From Hybos culiciformis (taxonomy: Eukaryota > Arthropoda > Insecta > Diptera > Hybotidae): DNA of 64,000 nt. The stretch lies in the NCBI GenBank assembly GCA_964007475.1, contig OZ023273.1, forward strand, positions 59,043,834-59,107,833, read 5' to 3'. Both the position numbers and the translations under genes were made by a program. Positions 27,301 to 42,300 of the stretch are shown here, piece by piece (within the stretch, counting starts at the first letter, position 1; each line of letters starts with the position of its first letter). The notes under the pieces were generated by a model. It saw nothing but the letters and a program-made list of their open reading frames with translations. It ran no database searches and was not told the origin of the DNA.

Positions 27301-30300
27301 TAGAATTAGCAATATTAATCCCTGAAAATCTAAACTTTTTGTATTCGTTCTACCTTCATGATAATTTTTCCATGTATTCTGATGTTGATTTTAAATATTA
27401 TATAAATATCATTAATGGCTTATGTTTTTATTATATTGGGCAAAAATTATTAAAAACCCTAAATAAAAACATTAAATTTGTAAAAAAAAAAAAAACGAAT
27501 CAATTTGCTGAACTTTTTTATTCAATTTTATCTGTCCAATTGCCTTGAAATTTCTTCCTTAAAGGAAACTGTAGCTAGACCAACCAAAAATTTGTGCTCT
27601 AAAATGTGATAACAAAAAGCTAATCAAATTACGCGCCTTAGAAAGTGCCGTCCTATGCCTGAAACCGGCCTGAGTTCATATTAAATTATACTAAACTTAG
27701 TTACTAACCAAGAGGACGTTCCAATGTTTTTGAAGGTGTTCGTACCACTGGTAACGACGATCTTTGTTTATTGCCACGCCGAAAACCTGTACTAGCTGTT
27801 TCTACTTCAGACATAATTCCAGGATCATCATCAAATAATGGTCCTTGATTTATTGGTGCATATCCACGCACTGGTTGACCCTGTTAAAAAAAGATTGAAT
27901 TATAAATTTATTTAAGTCATTTAAATTTTTAATCATTAATATTAGTTTTAGCAATTTTTATCTTAGTTTTTTTTTTTTTTTTAATTAAGTTAATGTGCAA
28001 ATATAAGTTAAATCTTCGAAATGTTGCTATGTTATTGTAAGAGATTAAAGTGATTATTTTGATCAGTATTTAGGTATTATTTCATTATCTTAGCATTACG
28101 ACAAAATGTCTAAGATGAAAGTTATTATTTATTTATAAATAAAATTTTAGGATGTTGGCTTTGGGTTCTAATATAAATATATAGTTATCTAATTATTCTA
28201 CAAAAATCTATTTTTATAAAAATCTGTTTACACTACCGTTCTTAAATTAGTTATACGTATACGAACGAACTTTGTTCGAAATTAAAAAATAAAACTTTTT
28301 CCTTACGAAGGAATGTATGTTGTTTGTGTTTGAAGTAAAAATATATTTTTAATTCTTAATATCACATCAACTTAATTTGGAGTATTGTTTTCCAAAAATA
28401 TTAATATAATATAAATTATAATAGTATGAACTATAATTATGATATTAATAATTGCATTATATTATTCGTTATTTATAATTTTATTTAAATAATATGTTGT
28501 ATAGCAAATTAAGCGCATATTTAATTAATTATTATTTGATGTTATTCTTCTAATAATGACGAATTTAACATCATTGTTTTATAACCAAGTCAAAGGAATA
28601 AAAAGCAAAGCGCTCATAAACATAATTTAATAAAAACATACTTATAATTGTAAAGAAAATTATAAAAAAATATTTTCATGCTAGAAGTTAGAAAACTTAT
28701 AGGTACCATGCATTAAATTTTTATATCTCAGCAATAATTTTTAAATTTTTAGGAAAATATAAATCTAAATTAGATACTAAATACAAAAAAAATATAACAA
28801 CTGAAAACCTTAAAATAAGTTGAAGTCATATCCTTGAATTCATAAAACAAGATAATGATAACGATATTCTTATTCTACTAAAGATCCACATTTCCTCAAT
28901 ATGTGAAATAGATAGAATTCCATTGATTGATTTCATCTCAATGTCGAGGATAATATAATGATGTTGTAAATTTGATATCAAATAGCGTTTAACGTTTCGC
29001 TTAGTGGAATAAATTCTGTGAAATATGTCTTTGGCCGTTTCGCTTTTGAATAATTATAAGATGCAACGTTTTGTCCTTTTTTATCAAAACCGCTCTAATG
29101 TTGTTTAGTTTCAGCTTATAGGTTAATGAGATTATATACAATTTTTTATCACCAATAACAACATGATGCTTATATTTTTAATAATAAGGACTTACAGAAA
29201 AGGGAATGAAAGATTTGTATCATCAAAACGAATTCAAAGATGTTAATTAAAATAGGAACCATTAACGTTTTTTTACTCTAAAAATATTTTTAAAAAAATG
29301 TTGATACACTGTTTGCCTTTACGGGAACTTTTCGGTAAAATTCTGAGATTCTAATAAATTTTATTTTATTTTATTTTCTTGTCAATTCAGACAACAAGTA
29401 TTACACATAACAGCATAACAAATCATTATATAAGAATGTACCATAAAATAATTACATTAAGAAAAATGTATCAAAAAGAAAACTAATTGAATCATGACAT
29501 GTAATGTAAATGAATTATGAACATAAAAGTTAAATCAATAGTTGTTGTCCAACATTCTATTTAAAATTCTTCTCTTGAACAAACCACGTGTAAATGTATT
29601 TTTGAAAAAATGTGAAAACAAGAGACAAGAGTATTAAACTTATGCCAGAAGAGACTTCTAGAGTTTCAAAAAACGATCCACCAACTCTGACTATCTGTAT
29701 TTTGTTTGACAGATAATTTTCTATTCAATTCGGGAGAGAACCATCAAAAGCAAGCTTCTCGTGATATACATAAGATTATAAAGTTCTTCAAATAATGAAG
29801 TTACAAAAAGCGAATATTTTGTTTGTCTGCTTGTTTTGAATAAAACGATCAAGATAATCTTAAATGTCATATTTATTACTATAGCTTTATATAAGTTCTA
29901 TAAAATTTCTTTCTTTTCTTCAAAGATTCTCTTTAAATTAATCCTGTATTTTGGATTGGAGAAAAATATTATTCTATTCAATTCAATGTTTTATTTAATA
30001 TTATTCATTTAATATATACAATCTTTTAATTTACCAATGCTTAGAACTAATAATTTTAGTTATCAACTAGAGAAAGAATAGACTTTACTAATTAGATAGA
30101 ATGTTGTATTATATAATCATAATTATAAATAATATTATACAATTTAATTTTAATTACAAGCTTCAATTTAGTTTGAATTTTCGTTGAATTCCAAATCAAC
30201 TAACAACTAATAATTTGAGAACTCAACCCTAAAAAATACGTACATATTTATTTTTTTGTATTTATATTTGAAATTTATTCTAAAATTTTATGAAACAAGA

Positions 30301-33300
30301 ACAATATAGAAACCTCAAAAAGTGATGAAAAAATTTACAGAAAACTTTGGACATCATTTCAATATCTGTCTTTATGATCATGATAATTTTTCATCTCTGT
30401 TGGACAATATAATTTCATCGCATTCTTCAAATCTATTTTATTGTGAAACTAAACGTGTATAAGAGACCTTTAATATTCATTCACCCAGAAAATTTCCAGT
30501 AAATGAAAAAAATCAAATATTCCAAATAATTTAAAACAGGATTTCAAAAAAATAATAATAATAATACCAAAATATATAAATAGACAAAAGAACTAGAATT
30601 ATGCAAAGTATCATAATAAAAGATTAAAATAAAAGTAAGGCAGTTTATAGCTGCAGAATATGAAGTCGTGCCTGGAAAATATATATAGCCATGAAAATAT
30701 TTTTAAGGACTCATATTTTTATAATTTGATTCGTTCAATATTCTTACTATATTTTTAATTTGAACCTTCTACTTCCCATAATTGATAATCAAATGAATAT
30801 AGATAAATATAGATAAATGTATAAAATTATAAAATAGTAATTTATCTCAATAGATAAGAAACTAAATAAAAAAAGATTTAAATTTTTTTTTACTACAATG
30901 CAAATATACAAAACTACTCTATCTTCATATTTTTGTAACGAAAAAGTTCATAGGACTAAAATCCCCATTCAATTGCTTTCAAACTTTTGAAAACTAATTT
31001 TTAAGACACACAAGTTTCAAGGCACACACAAGTTTCAAAATCGTGAACAAAAAATATGAAAAGAAAGTGATTATATATATATTAGCAGTGTATTTTAATA
31101 TATATTTAATTTAATATATTACATTTTATTAAATTAACTTAATTTAGAATAATCAGTAAATAACAATACATATTGTTATGTAAATAATAAATTAACTGAT
31201 ATTTCATGCATAACTTAAGGACCTATAACAATAAAGTTTCCTATATGAAACTATCTGTATTTTTTCTATACAATAATTAAATTTAAATTACATCAAAATT
31301 GTCTACATTTATATAAAGTAATTATTCAAAAATATACTAAAAAATTAGATTCGTTTCAAGTTAATTTTTACCTTCTTATTTTTTTGTGCTCGAGTTCCCA
31401 TCTAGAAAAATAGTAAAAACAAAAAATCCATCAAGCAATTATATTATACAATTTTAGTTAGATATGAGTTTTTTTTTAGTTTCAATTAAAATATATGAAT
31501 TGTGTGGTGCTGTCAAAACTTGAGGATTTGATAATTTTATAAAAATCCAACACTCTGGATAAAACATTGTGTTATTTTTTACACTTTGATGATTTTCTTA
31601 ATAAAAATATCACACTTAAAATTCGCGAAATTTTAAAACTCGCAATCTAATATTCCGAAATAATGAAAATACGGATTTTAAATTTATGGTTTATACATTC
31701 TAATATTTCCAGTTTAAATTTTTGAACAATATCCTCATCAATAAATGACACTTTATTGAGTAGAAAAACCAATTTTCCATGTCATCCCTGGAATTCTGAA
31801 CATTTAAATATAATATGGAAAATCTCAGAAATTCATTTTGCTAAAAGAATTTGTTTTTGTAATTTATTTTCTCTACTCTTATAATTTTCAAATAACAATT
31901 ATTGTTGCTGCAATTAAATTGTTATATAATATATAAGCACATATTTGAACGAGTATTATTGTATTTTGTTAATAATTGCAAGATTTTGAGTAAATACTGC
32001 TAGAAAATAATACAGTTTTAGTAATAATCTTTCAACTATATCTTTTGTCTGTTTTTAAAGCGAGTGTACATTTTTTTTTATTAAAGTTACCAAATCACTA
32101 GGTGGGATACCTTTTATACTTAAACAAGTATGGATTTGATAATGGGGACAGGAAGTTTAAACGGGATTAAAAAGTGGGACAGTATAATCATTTACACTCT
32201 TCTTAAAGCGGCGCAAGTCATAAATCAAGCGTCCGCCAGCTGTAGGGAACAATTTTTAAGGGAGAGCATTCCACATTCTCGAGGTGCGAATTGAAAACGA
32301 ATCTCCAAAGCACATCTGGGAATTTTTACGAAATATGGGTGTGACATATATTATTATTATTTTATTACTTGTTAAGTTATTATAATTAAATTAATATTAA
32401 AAAAAATTGTGCCGATAACTAAAAGATCTTTACTCCTTATCGTACTTGAAAATATTCGCAGTTTCTCTTGTTTCTTATTTCAGGTAACGATGGGTTTCGA
32501 TGTGAAGAAATGAAATTAACTAAATACAAAAGTTAACAAAAATAATTTATAAAGTCTTAAAATAAAAAAGACTGGTTTCCAAAAATTTTTGGTTTTTATT
32601 TATTTTATTTAACACAAATACTAAACTATATTTAGATATTCGAAATAGAAAATAGATAAATTTACAGAAATAACAGGAATTATCAGAAGGAACAATCAAT
32701 CAGGATGATAATGTTGTTTCAAAATAATTTCCAATACTGGACATAAGGGAAGAATGGATTATCATAATAACAACGAGTTCAAAAAGCATCGAAAGAAACC
32801 ACTTACTAAGTCGAAAAAAATGTAGAAGGTCTTCCTTCCTGAATAAAATTTTTCGATATTCATATTATATACCGTACTAATATTGTTATTTTAATATGTA
32901 TTTAATGTAGGTATTTTGTAAATAAATTTATTTATTTGTATCAACAATTTACTATTTTTAGCAACAACATAATTTTTGAACTATCTTTGACACTTTTAAA
33001 TTTGAGTCCCAAAAATTTTTAAAATAAATCTATACAGCTCTTTATTATTATTTAAATTCTTATTTTTAAATACCATAAACGATGGATTTAATTGGATAAA
33101 TAATTTATATAATATTTATATAATAATTAAATGCAATAAAATCATACTCAATGTAATATTATAAAAGATTAAAAATATTCAATGAAATATTCACTTTTGA
33201 ATTTATTTCCCTCCCAGATAATTTTAGAACAAACTTAAAATTAAACGAAACTATTGTTTTGAACAAATCGAGTATAAAAAACATGTACTGTATACAAATT

Positions 33301-36300
33301 TTATTTTTTACCTCCAAATCCATAGCTCGTTGTTGTTGAACTTGACCTTGTATAATACCAGCTACGTTAACGGGCCCACCAGGATTTCCATATTGCAGCA
33401 TATCACCTCCCAATGTATGTCTACGTGGATCTTCACGCCTTGCCGAACGTCGCCTGTCGTCAGCTGCTAAAAATATATAAAACATTATAATTATAGTGAA
33501 TTATACTAATTTTCTATATACTATTTATTTAAGATAACCTAGCTTCATACATTTATTTTCATAAAGTACATAATTAAATAAAATTTATTAGGATCAAAAG
33601 AACTTTAATTTTTATAACTGCCTTAATTTTTTATATGCTGTTTCAAGAAGAATAATCAGTAAACAAGATAAGTGAAATCCCTTGATTCAAATTAATGCTA
33701 ATGCCAATGGAGAAACAAATTAACTTGACATAGACCAGAAAAGAATACATAAATTTTTTTAAAATTAATTTTGATCGTGAAACTGAAATTCTTCTGCTAT
33801 CAAAAGAGGGATAATTCATTAATAATATATAATAACTATTTTTCTGTTCCAAAATGTACATAATTATATAAAATTAAATGCTAGGAGGTTTCAAAAATAA
33901 AAACAAAAAAAATAGGGGGCTAATGACAATCTTATGTACAGAGTTTGACATGTAGTTAACTATTAACATGAAGTGTTAAACCATTTAAATAATGGGAAAA
34001 AACTTAAGTTCAGGTACCCATCGATTCTTCTCGAAAAAGCTTTTGTAGGCACTGTAACAAAGCAGAGATAATCGAAACACCATCCTGGGCATTGATTATT
34101 GTTAAGTCGGTTAATAAAATTTTAAATAAAAAATTAATAAATTTGTTTCAAAAAATATAAAAATGCTCAGTTTACCTTGGTCACTCGACTGATTTCGTCC
34201 AGATTTGTCATTTTGCCAGTCTTCTTCTGAAACAAAAATTAAATAGAAAAATTTTTAAGATAAAAGTTTCATCATTTATTTAGAAATACGAACAATTATC
34301 CTTACATAATATTTATAAATATATATTCAAGACACAGCGACTATTATATGTGTTAATTATGTGACTATTATATGTGTTAATTACGAATAAGCTATCTAAA
34401 AATATTATTTTCTGACAAAAGATGTAAGTTATTTATGTCCTAATTTTATTTATCTCCCAAATATATTTGAAAATTTACACAACACAGAATTTGAATAAAT
34501 TCGCAATAAATTGAAAAATATTATTTTTAATTAATTTACATATATTAATATAAGAATATCTAAGTGGGCACAAATAAAAAAGTGGTCTTTAGTTTAGAAT
34601 AAATATACTAGAGGCAAAATGTACGGTTCCACAATTCTATGGATAAATATTTCTCTATATGGTTGAATTAAATCAATGCAATGTTTTAATTAGGTAATAA
34701 ACCTCGTATGTGTTAGAAAATGGATACAAGATTTATGTTATTCCAGTATTATAAAATTTTTTCCCAATTTTTAATAAAAATATAAAAATATCACTCGCGC
34801 TTTTACCAATTTCGATGACTAGATCGTGTTTATTAAAAATTATCCTTATTCTATTTGTTCGATGATAACTCAAGAATAATAAATAATGAAATCCATTTTA
34901 ATTAAATATAAAAAAAGAGCTTTATTTGTATTTAAAAATTATATTTGAGTTATTTATGTTTTGGTGTAGTTATACTAAAAATTATGAAAATATGATTAGA
35001 AATTTAATAATAAAATACAAAAATGTATGCATGAAAGTAATTTTTGTACCTTTTTAAGAAAGTATTTAAAAAAAATTATTAAAATTTTATTTTTTAATAC
35101 AATCACAATTAAAAATATTTTATACATAATGTAAGTAGATAAATTGTATGCTTTCAAATAATAAATTGAAAAAAAAAAAATATGTATAATATATGTACAT
35201 TCAACATAAATATTATTTGCTGGGTTCAAATTTTACTCATGACACCCATTAATATTTATTTTAATGATACCACTTGTCTTAAGGGCTAAGACAACTTATT
35301 TTTTTATTTTTTTTTTATTTTTAAAGATGTTGAATTTTGTGTAGATATAACTAAATACATATATACATTTTTTAATTTAGATAATGGATAGAAAGAAAAA
35401 GGTCTAATGAAGAAAGAATGTATAAATTGAGTTGTTTTAAAAATTGTCTATAGACTCAATAGGCATAAATGTTGTAAAGTTGTAGTATTTGTTTATTTAT
35501 TTATTAACTATTTACTTAAATTAAATTCATAATAAATATTTCAAAAAGGATTTAAAATTATGTGATTTACATCTACATACAAATATTTAAAAAAACACTG
35601 GAGTTAATGTTTTTATACATAGTATATTATTTAATATTTACTTACAATGAAAAACTAAATAACCTTTTTAACTTGTTTTACATATATAACTTATGAACTG
35701 TACTTTAAAACTCTTGAGATTCAAGTTGTAAAAACTTAACCCAATTTCTAAATGAAACTATAAATATGTATTTTTGGAATTTAAAGAATTTGAATTCTAT
35801 ATATAGTAAAATAAATATACAATGTACCATATGATGCAAATTTCATGCACCATTTTCTTTAGATGAATAAAACGGACATCCCAGGACTTCTTGATAAAAT
35901 AATAAATTTTATTGTTATACTATATACATAACCAAAAGTTAATACTATTACCTAGTGCTTTTTATGTAAAAAAAAAAGATGCGGAACTCAACATTTTTCT
36001 AGGTACTTTTTTCTGAGTTCGTAGTTCTGCAAAATTGTAAGCTACTGCCAACTCGTAACTTATAGAAAAAATTAATTTCGAAATTTCCATGTCAAAATAA
36101 AATTTATTAAATAAAAATACTCGTCATTATTTCGTAAGAAAAATATAAAAAAAATATTTTAAATATAAAAAGGTAGCGGAACTGAGTTCCACTGCGTTCC
36201 CCCACAAAAAAAGCCCTGCTATTAACTCATAATTTATTAATACTTAAATTAATTTATTATCTCGATTTTCGAAAAAGTTTAAAAGTTCTACTTATTAAGA

Positions 36301-39300
36301 AAAGTACAAGAATAAGTGCTATTTCTTTCGCATGTTAGTCCCTTTATTTATATGGGTTACATTTTTTGTATACGAGAAAAAGTGAATTAGACTTTTTCAC
36401 GCTTTAAAAATTATTTGGTAAAAAACTTTATCAAGTGAAATTTTATTACTATGTACTTATTTTTTATTTACTATATAAAAATCTTTTCGTAAACAATTTT
36501 TAAAAAGGTATAAAAAAAAGTTTTTCTATCATTCACAAAATACAGCCCACATTAAAAAAAACGAACCCACATGTGACAAAGTTATCAAACTACTTCTGAA
36601 AGGAAATAAGAAATTATTTATAACTTCTTTTCTTCAATTGATATATTGTTTTGTGCATTTATGATAAATGACTGGGTTGTTTTTCATAAAATTTTTCTGC
36701 CCATCAACATTTTTTGCAATTTGATTTTTTTTAAACAATCAATTAAGTTTATTAATTATATATAAACTTTATTTTAATATAAACTGTAGAATAAGTGAAG
36801 TAATACATTACATAAAATTGATATATGAATAAAATAGAGACACTTATTGGTATAGGAAAAAAAAAGTTTTTCTATACTTCAAAAATAGTAATCAAAACTT
36901 GTTAAAAAAGATTTAAAGAGATATCCAATTCAACAGACGAAAAGAGTTTTTTTAATTTTTAAATTTAAATGTTACCTCCATCTCGTCCTTTTCGTTTCTT
37001 TTTCGAAGAACTGCTATTACTACTGGAGCTATTTTGATTCGACTGGCTTTTATCTTTACTTTTCCATCGAATTAACATTGTTGATGCAGCAAAATTAAGT
37101 ATTCTTTTATTTTTATAATCAACACGGTTCTTTATTTTATTTTATATATATATTCTAAATTTACGTATATATTAATGAGAGTTATTTATCCGCAAGAAAA
37201 ACTAATTTTTTATTTAAAAATTTAGAAAAAATGTTCCATTATGTTATATGATCATTAACATTATTATTAATTTCACTTTATTCATATTTTGGTAACACTA
37301 TACTTAGTTAGTTATTTACGTTCTTTTTATTTTTAATTTTTTAACTATGACTTTTTTTTTAATTTTTTGTTTTTAATATTTTATCAATATTGATATTCAT
37401 AGTGTACATATATTCATTTTATTTTAGTTTATCAATGTTAAATCTTACACCTAAATGATAAAACGAAGAATAGTAATAAATTTAGAATTTCGTAATTTTC
37501 AATATCCGTATTTAGTATTACAGATATACAGAATATATATTAGAAAAGATTTTTTTTTTCAATTTTTTATGTTCTAGTTCATTTTTTTTAAGTTCTAGTT
37601 CATTTTTTTTAGATCCTAGTTCATTTAAATTTTTCTCAGATTTTTTTAGGTCCTAGTTCATTTTTTTCTTTTAGGTTTCCATGTACTTAATACTTATCTC
37701 AATATATTAAGACTATAAGCCCAACTTAACCAATTTTTTAAGCCTCTCGTAGTTTTCGCCTTTTAATTTTCATGTTTTCTGTCTGGGCAAGGTTTATTTC
37801 CCTTCTAAACTATGAACTTTTACTCATTCGATCATATTTTATCTTCCGAGACATTGATAACTTATCAAAAATTTTAAATTTTAAATTTTCATCTGAATTT
37901 ACATTTAATTCAATTAATTATGTATTTTTTAATATGTACAATCATCGTCGCGTCGTAATAAACAATGTTCGAAAGCTGAGGACGAACAACTCAAACCCTT
38001 ACTCTTAGCCTTCTATTTTTTTAATGTGCCTATTTTTACAAATTTACTAAAACTATACATATACAATTAAATTCATCATCAACACACACTACTATAGAAT
38101 ACAAAAAAAAATTATTAAAAATAATAAACATACCTACATAGGTATTTATGTATGTATAAAAAAGAAAATTTATAACAAAAATTATAATTATTTTTTTATT
38201 GGAAAATCATTCAACCCCAATTCTCGGAAAGAGAAAATGCATTTGAAAATTTTTGTTTTTATTGAGAACATAAAGGTTATTGTCCTATTCTTAAATGGTG
38301 AACTTTTATAAATTTTTCATAAACTATGGAGTTATCATGTATCTACAGGACATAACATCATAATGTAATGTATTTTATATGTTGAACATATGCTTACGTC
38401 CAAATTCTTATATATACATACAATGAATAATATGTATAATGTTTTTAAGAAGATATATTAACTTGTTTGTTTGGGTCATTGAAAATAATTTTGATTTTCA
38501 AATTAATGTTTTCGCATAAAAACAAAAAAAAAGAAGAAAATAATGATGACTATCTACAAAGTAAATAATAGAAAATGTTTACATACTTATATACACTATA
38601 ATGTTTATAATGTTTATAAGTAATTTAAACAAAAAGTAATTACAATTTTGAATTGAATTAGTTATACATAATAAGTATATATGCGCATTCACTTGACGTG
38701 GTTAAAATTATGCAATTGTAACATACCTAATTAAGATTGAAAACATTTTTTATTGAATGATAATGAATACAGTTCTATAAAAGTTGCCAATATATAGAAA
38801 GATTACAATGAAAACTATAAAAAATAAAAATCTTCAACGCAATTTGAGCGAAATTCTTAGCTTATAAAAAAATAATTTCTCATGTCGTGTATTATCGTTA
38901 TCGACCTTCAGTATGCCTATTGAAAAATTTCGCCATAGAACCAGAAGGGTATATCTATATAACCTTTTGTTATAATCATCAGCATTATTTTGTTACCAAG
39001 GATATCAATGTGTTTTGTACAAATAATTGAAAATTAAAGAATATAAAAATTCAATAGATTTCTTTTAATTATTATTAATTAAAATTTTTATTTGTTTATT
39101 TATACTGTTTCCATGGTACTATATAAACATATCCTCAATATAGATATAATCAGCCTTGATATAACATTTCAAAACCAAGCATATCTAATACCGCAAAATT
39201 ATTAACAAATATATGAAACATAAATTTTGTTATTATGATAATATTTTAACAATAGCGAATGCGTATTTTTACATTCATTATTTATATTATATAGGTTTAT

Positions 39301-42300
39301 ATTTTATATAATAATGTAACTTTATATACTTAAACTAAATAGTACTTCAGTTTTACTATATGTATCTGTATATAATCACGCCGTTAATATTAAGAACAAT
39401 TTTTTTTTGTTACTATTTAGTTTCATATTCATATTTAATTTTATATTAACATCATAAAAAGATTCTTTATGTACAGAAAACAATAAACTAAAAATTTTCA
39501 GTAGTTGACACTTTCAACCTTTCAGATATACTATTTTTAAATGATAAATTTAAATTATGCGATAAAAATTCATTAAATAAAAAAAAAAAGATTTTTACTA
39601 AGAAAAAAATTCTACAAGTTAAATTTTTATTCTTCTCATTTCAGTTTATTAGGTCACACTTTAATTTCAATTTACGTATCATGGCATGCCGTACAATCTA
39701 TACAGTAGATTTATGTAGATATATACATCATTTGCCATTCTGTCAATGCATTTGTTAGCAGAATAAACTTTCTCATGAGTAGATTTGATTTGAATAAAAA
39801 AGGACAAAGCTCCAATTTTAATAAACTTACTAAGCGAGCATGCTTTGAAATTCTAATAAAGATATCGATAAAGGATATTTTTTTAAATTTTTTTTCATTT
39901 CTCAGGATTCAAGTTTAAAATTTTTCGTTTTGCGTAGGTTCTTCTTGTGCTTATTTATGCTTGCATTTACATTCTATTTGTACTTGTAACATATTATGTT
40001 ATATGACAAAAAAAACATTTAAAATTCTATTTGCCAAAAAATTTTCGTACTTTTACATTGTTCTATTATTTTCAACCATAAAATTCATTCCAGCTAGTTA
40101 TAAATATTGACAATGAAACTTTGAAAATTGTTCTTCTCATATATTTCGATAAATATTAAATATACATATATACACTTAAAGTCGAAATTAAGCATTTCAA
40201 CATTTTTAACACCAACATAGTAGTAAGCCCAATTTAGTTACGAAAAATGTTAAGTTCGTAATAAAGTATGTATTTTAAAAAATATTAGTAACCGGATGTG
40301 ATTTCGAAATAAAATAATTCATATTAAACATTAGATAAATCCGAAAATTTGGGAAAAAAATTCGAAACTCTAAGCTAAGATAATCAGCTGGCTTTAGAAA
40401 TTAATTCAGGGGCCAAATTCTATAACTATGTTCTTCCAAAAATGTTGCTCGAACAACATTTTTTAAGCGGCATTTAATTATATGTCGTTCAAAAAATTTT
40501 GTCTGAACAACATTTTTTTTAACAATTTAGTTATAGAATTTGGCACCTGGTTGTTATAAGATCAGAATATATTTATCGCATCGTTGCTTTGCCATGAGAA
40601 AATATTTTCATATACACATTTTATCAAAAACATAAGTAGGTAGTTGTACATATCGTACTTAAATAAATAATTATATTATGTCATTATGGTCATACATACA
40701 ACATAGAACATATTATATACTAAAGAGTTCACCTCGAAAGAGAAAAAAAAAAATTTAGTTCATAATGATATAGAATTTTTTTCAACATAAATTTTTAATA
40801 AGTATACTCTTTTTTGAAGCGAAACTTTTGGGAATTTTATTTTTTTAAATATAAAAAAAAAAAAAAACTTCATGTTAAATGAAAGCTCTGATGAAATTTT
40901 ACGTGTGGAAAAACAAATTGCAAGAAAGAATGCATTAAATTGACGTCCTTTATAACTTTTAATGTGTTCCCTTTGAACTTTTGTACTATATTGTGATAGC
41001 TTAGAAAAAAAAGAATACATAAAAAGAACAAGAGCAACGTTAAATTATGTGAGCATATAGAAATTAAATATTAGATACATTTATTTTTTTTAACGATAAG
41101 CGAATCAATACCAGTAGACAGTGTTGACAGTCTTTTGACGGTATAGTAATAACGTAATTATCACGACTTGGAATTGATTTTATTAAAAAAAATTTTTGTG
41201 AAACAATAACTCCTCTTAATAATTGAGAAAAATTTATAAATTCTTCCCTTTTTTACAGATAAGATACAACAACCCTCACAAAATTACAAAAAAGAAAATA
41301 TTTCAATGGTACTTCTCTCGTAGCCCGGTTATCAGGAAATCTGGAAGATTCTATGGTATGCATTTATATTTGAAATAAAGTCTAGCGCTTGTCATTTCTT
41401 TTTAATTTGTTTGAAAAGCTTTTTCAATGTTTTTTTTTTGCCATTTATATATTTTCTTTTATTAAAATTTAAATTGGAATAATAAAATATGTAGAATATA
41501 CTTATCGAATTTGAAAAGAATATCTTATTTTCTATAAATAATACATAATGATTTTGCAAAGTACATAAAAAAAATCTTAACTAATCTCAATTATCTTCAG
41601 CAAGTAGAGAGAGAAAAAAAGGAATGATATGCAAAACAACTGAATATTGGATATTTTTCTACATTTTGGCGATTGAAAAACGATATATTACAAAATAATG
41701 AGGAACCATAAACACAAAATAAGCTAAAATTATTATTGCAATATGTACTGCCCATTGTACTCGAATACTATCAAGGCCATCGAAGAAGAAAAAGTGGCCA
41801 AAGAAGAGACGAATCTATAGAGAATAATAATTCATTACATGCCATCTATTATGACATTAAACTTGGGATATTATCTCTCAAAAGTTTTAATTCTTCATAA
41901 ATTTCAGAAAATAAAGTTTTTTAGTTTTTTTTCTTTTCACTTTGTCCATTTTATGGCCAAACAATTTATCTTTCAATTGAAATTTTTTGTAAAAAATTTT
42001 TTCTTCCATTTATACCCGACTTGCTGCAAAGGTTAGTTCCTAAGGTCACCTTAACGAAACCCATACACACTTGTATTTTTTACAAGAAAAAAAAGACGAA
42101 GTGTAAACAAACTGTTTTTTATCTTGTTTATTTTTTAATTAGTATTTCTAACCTTTTTAAAATAGAATAAAGCAAGGAAAAAGCAGAAAAGTTGGCAACT
42201 ATAATGTCTGCCAACTGACCTTTTTTGTCTGCAAACTAACTTTTTTTGTCTTCAAATTGGCCTTGTACGCAAAGTTTAGTTATTTTTTTTTTCCTTTTTT

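Noticed and set aside
27600..27672. GC-richer end ..CCTGAAACCGGCCTG as a hAT element
   Set aside because: Resembles one hAT end but no partner end or 8-bp duplication could be found, so not called as an element.
34996..35229. 77-aa minus-strand ORF
   Set aside because: Low-complexity Ile/Lys/Tyr translation of intron sequence.
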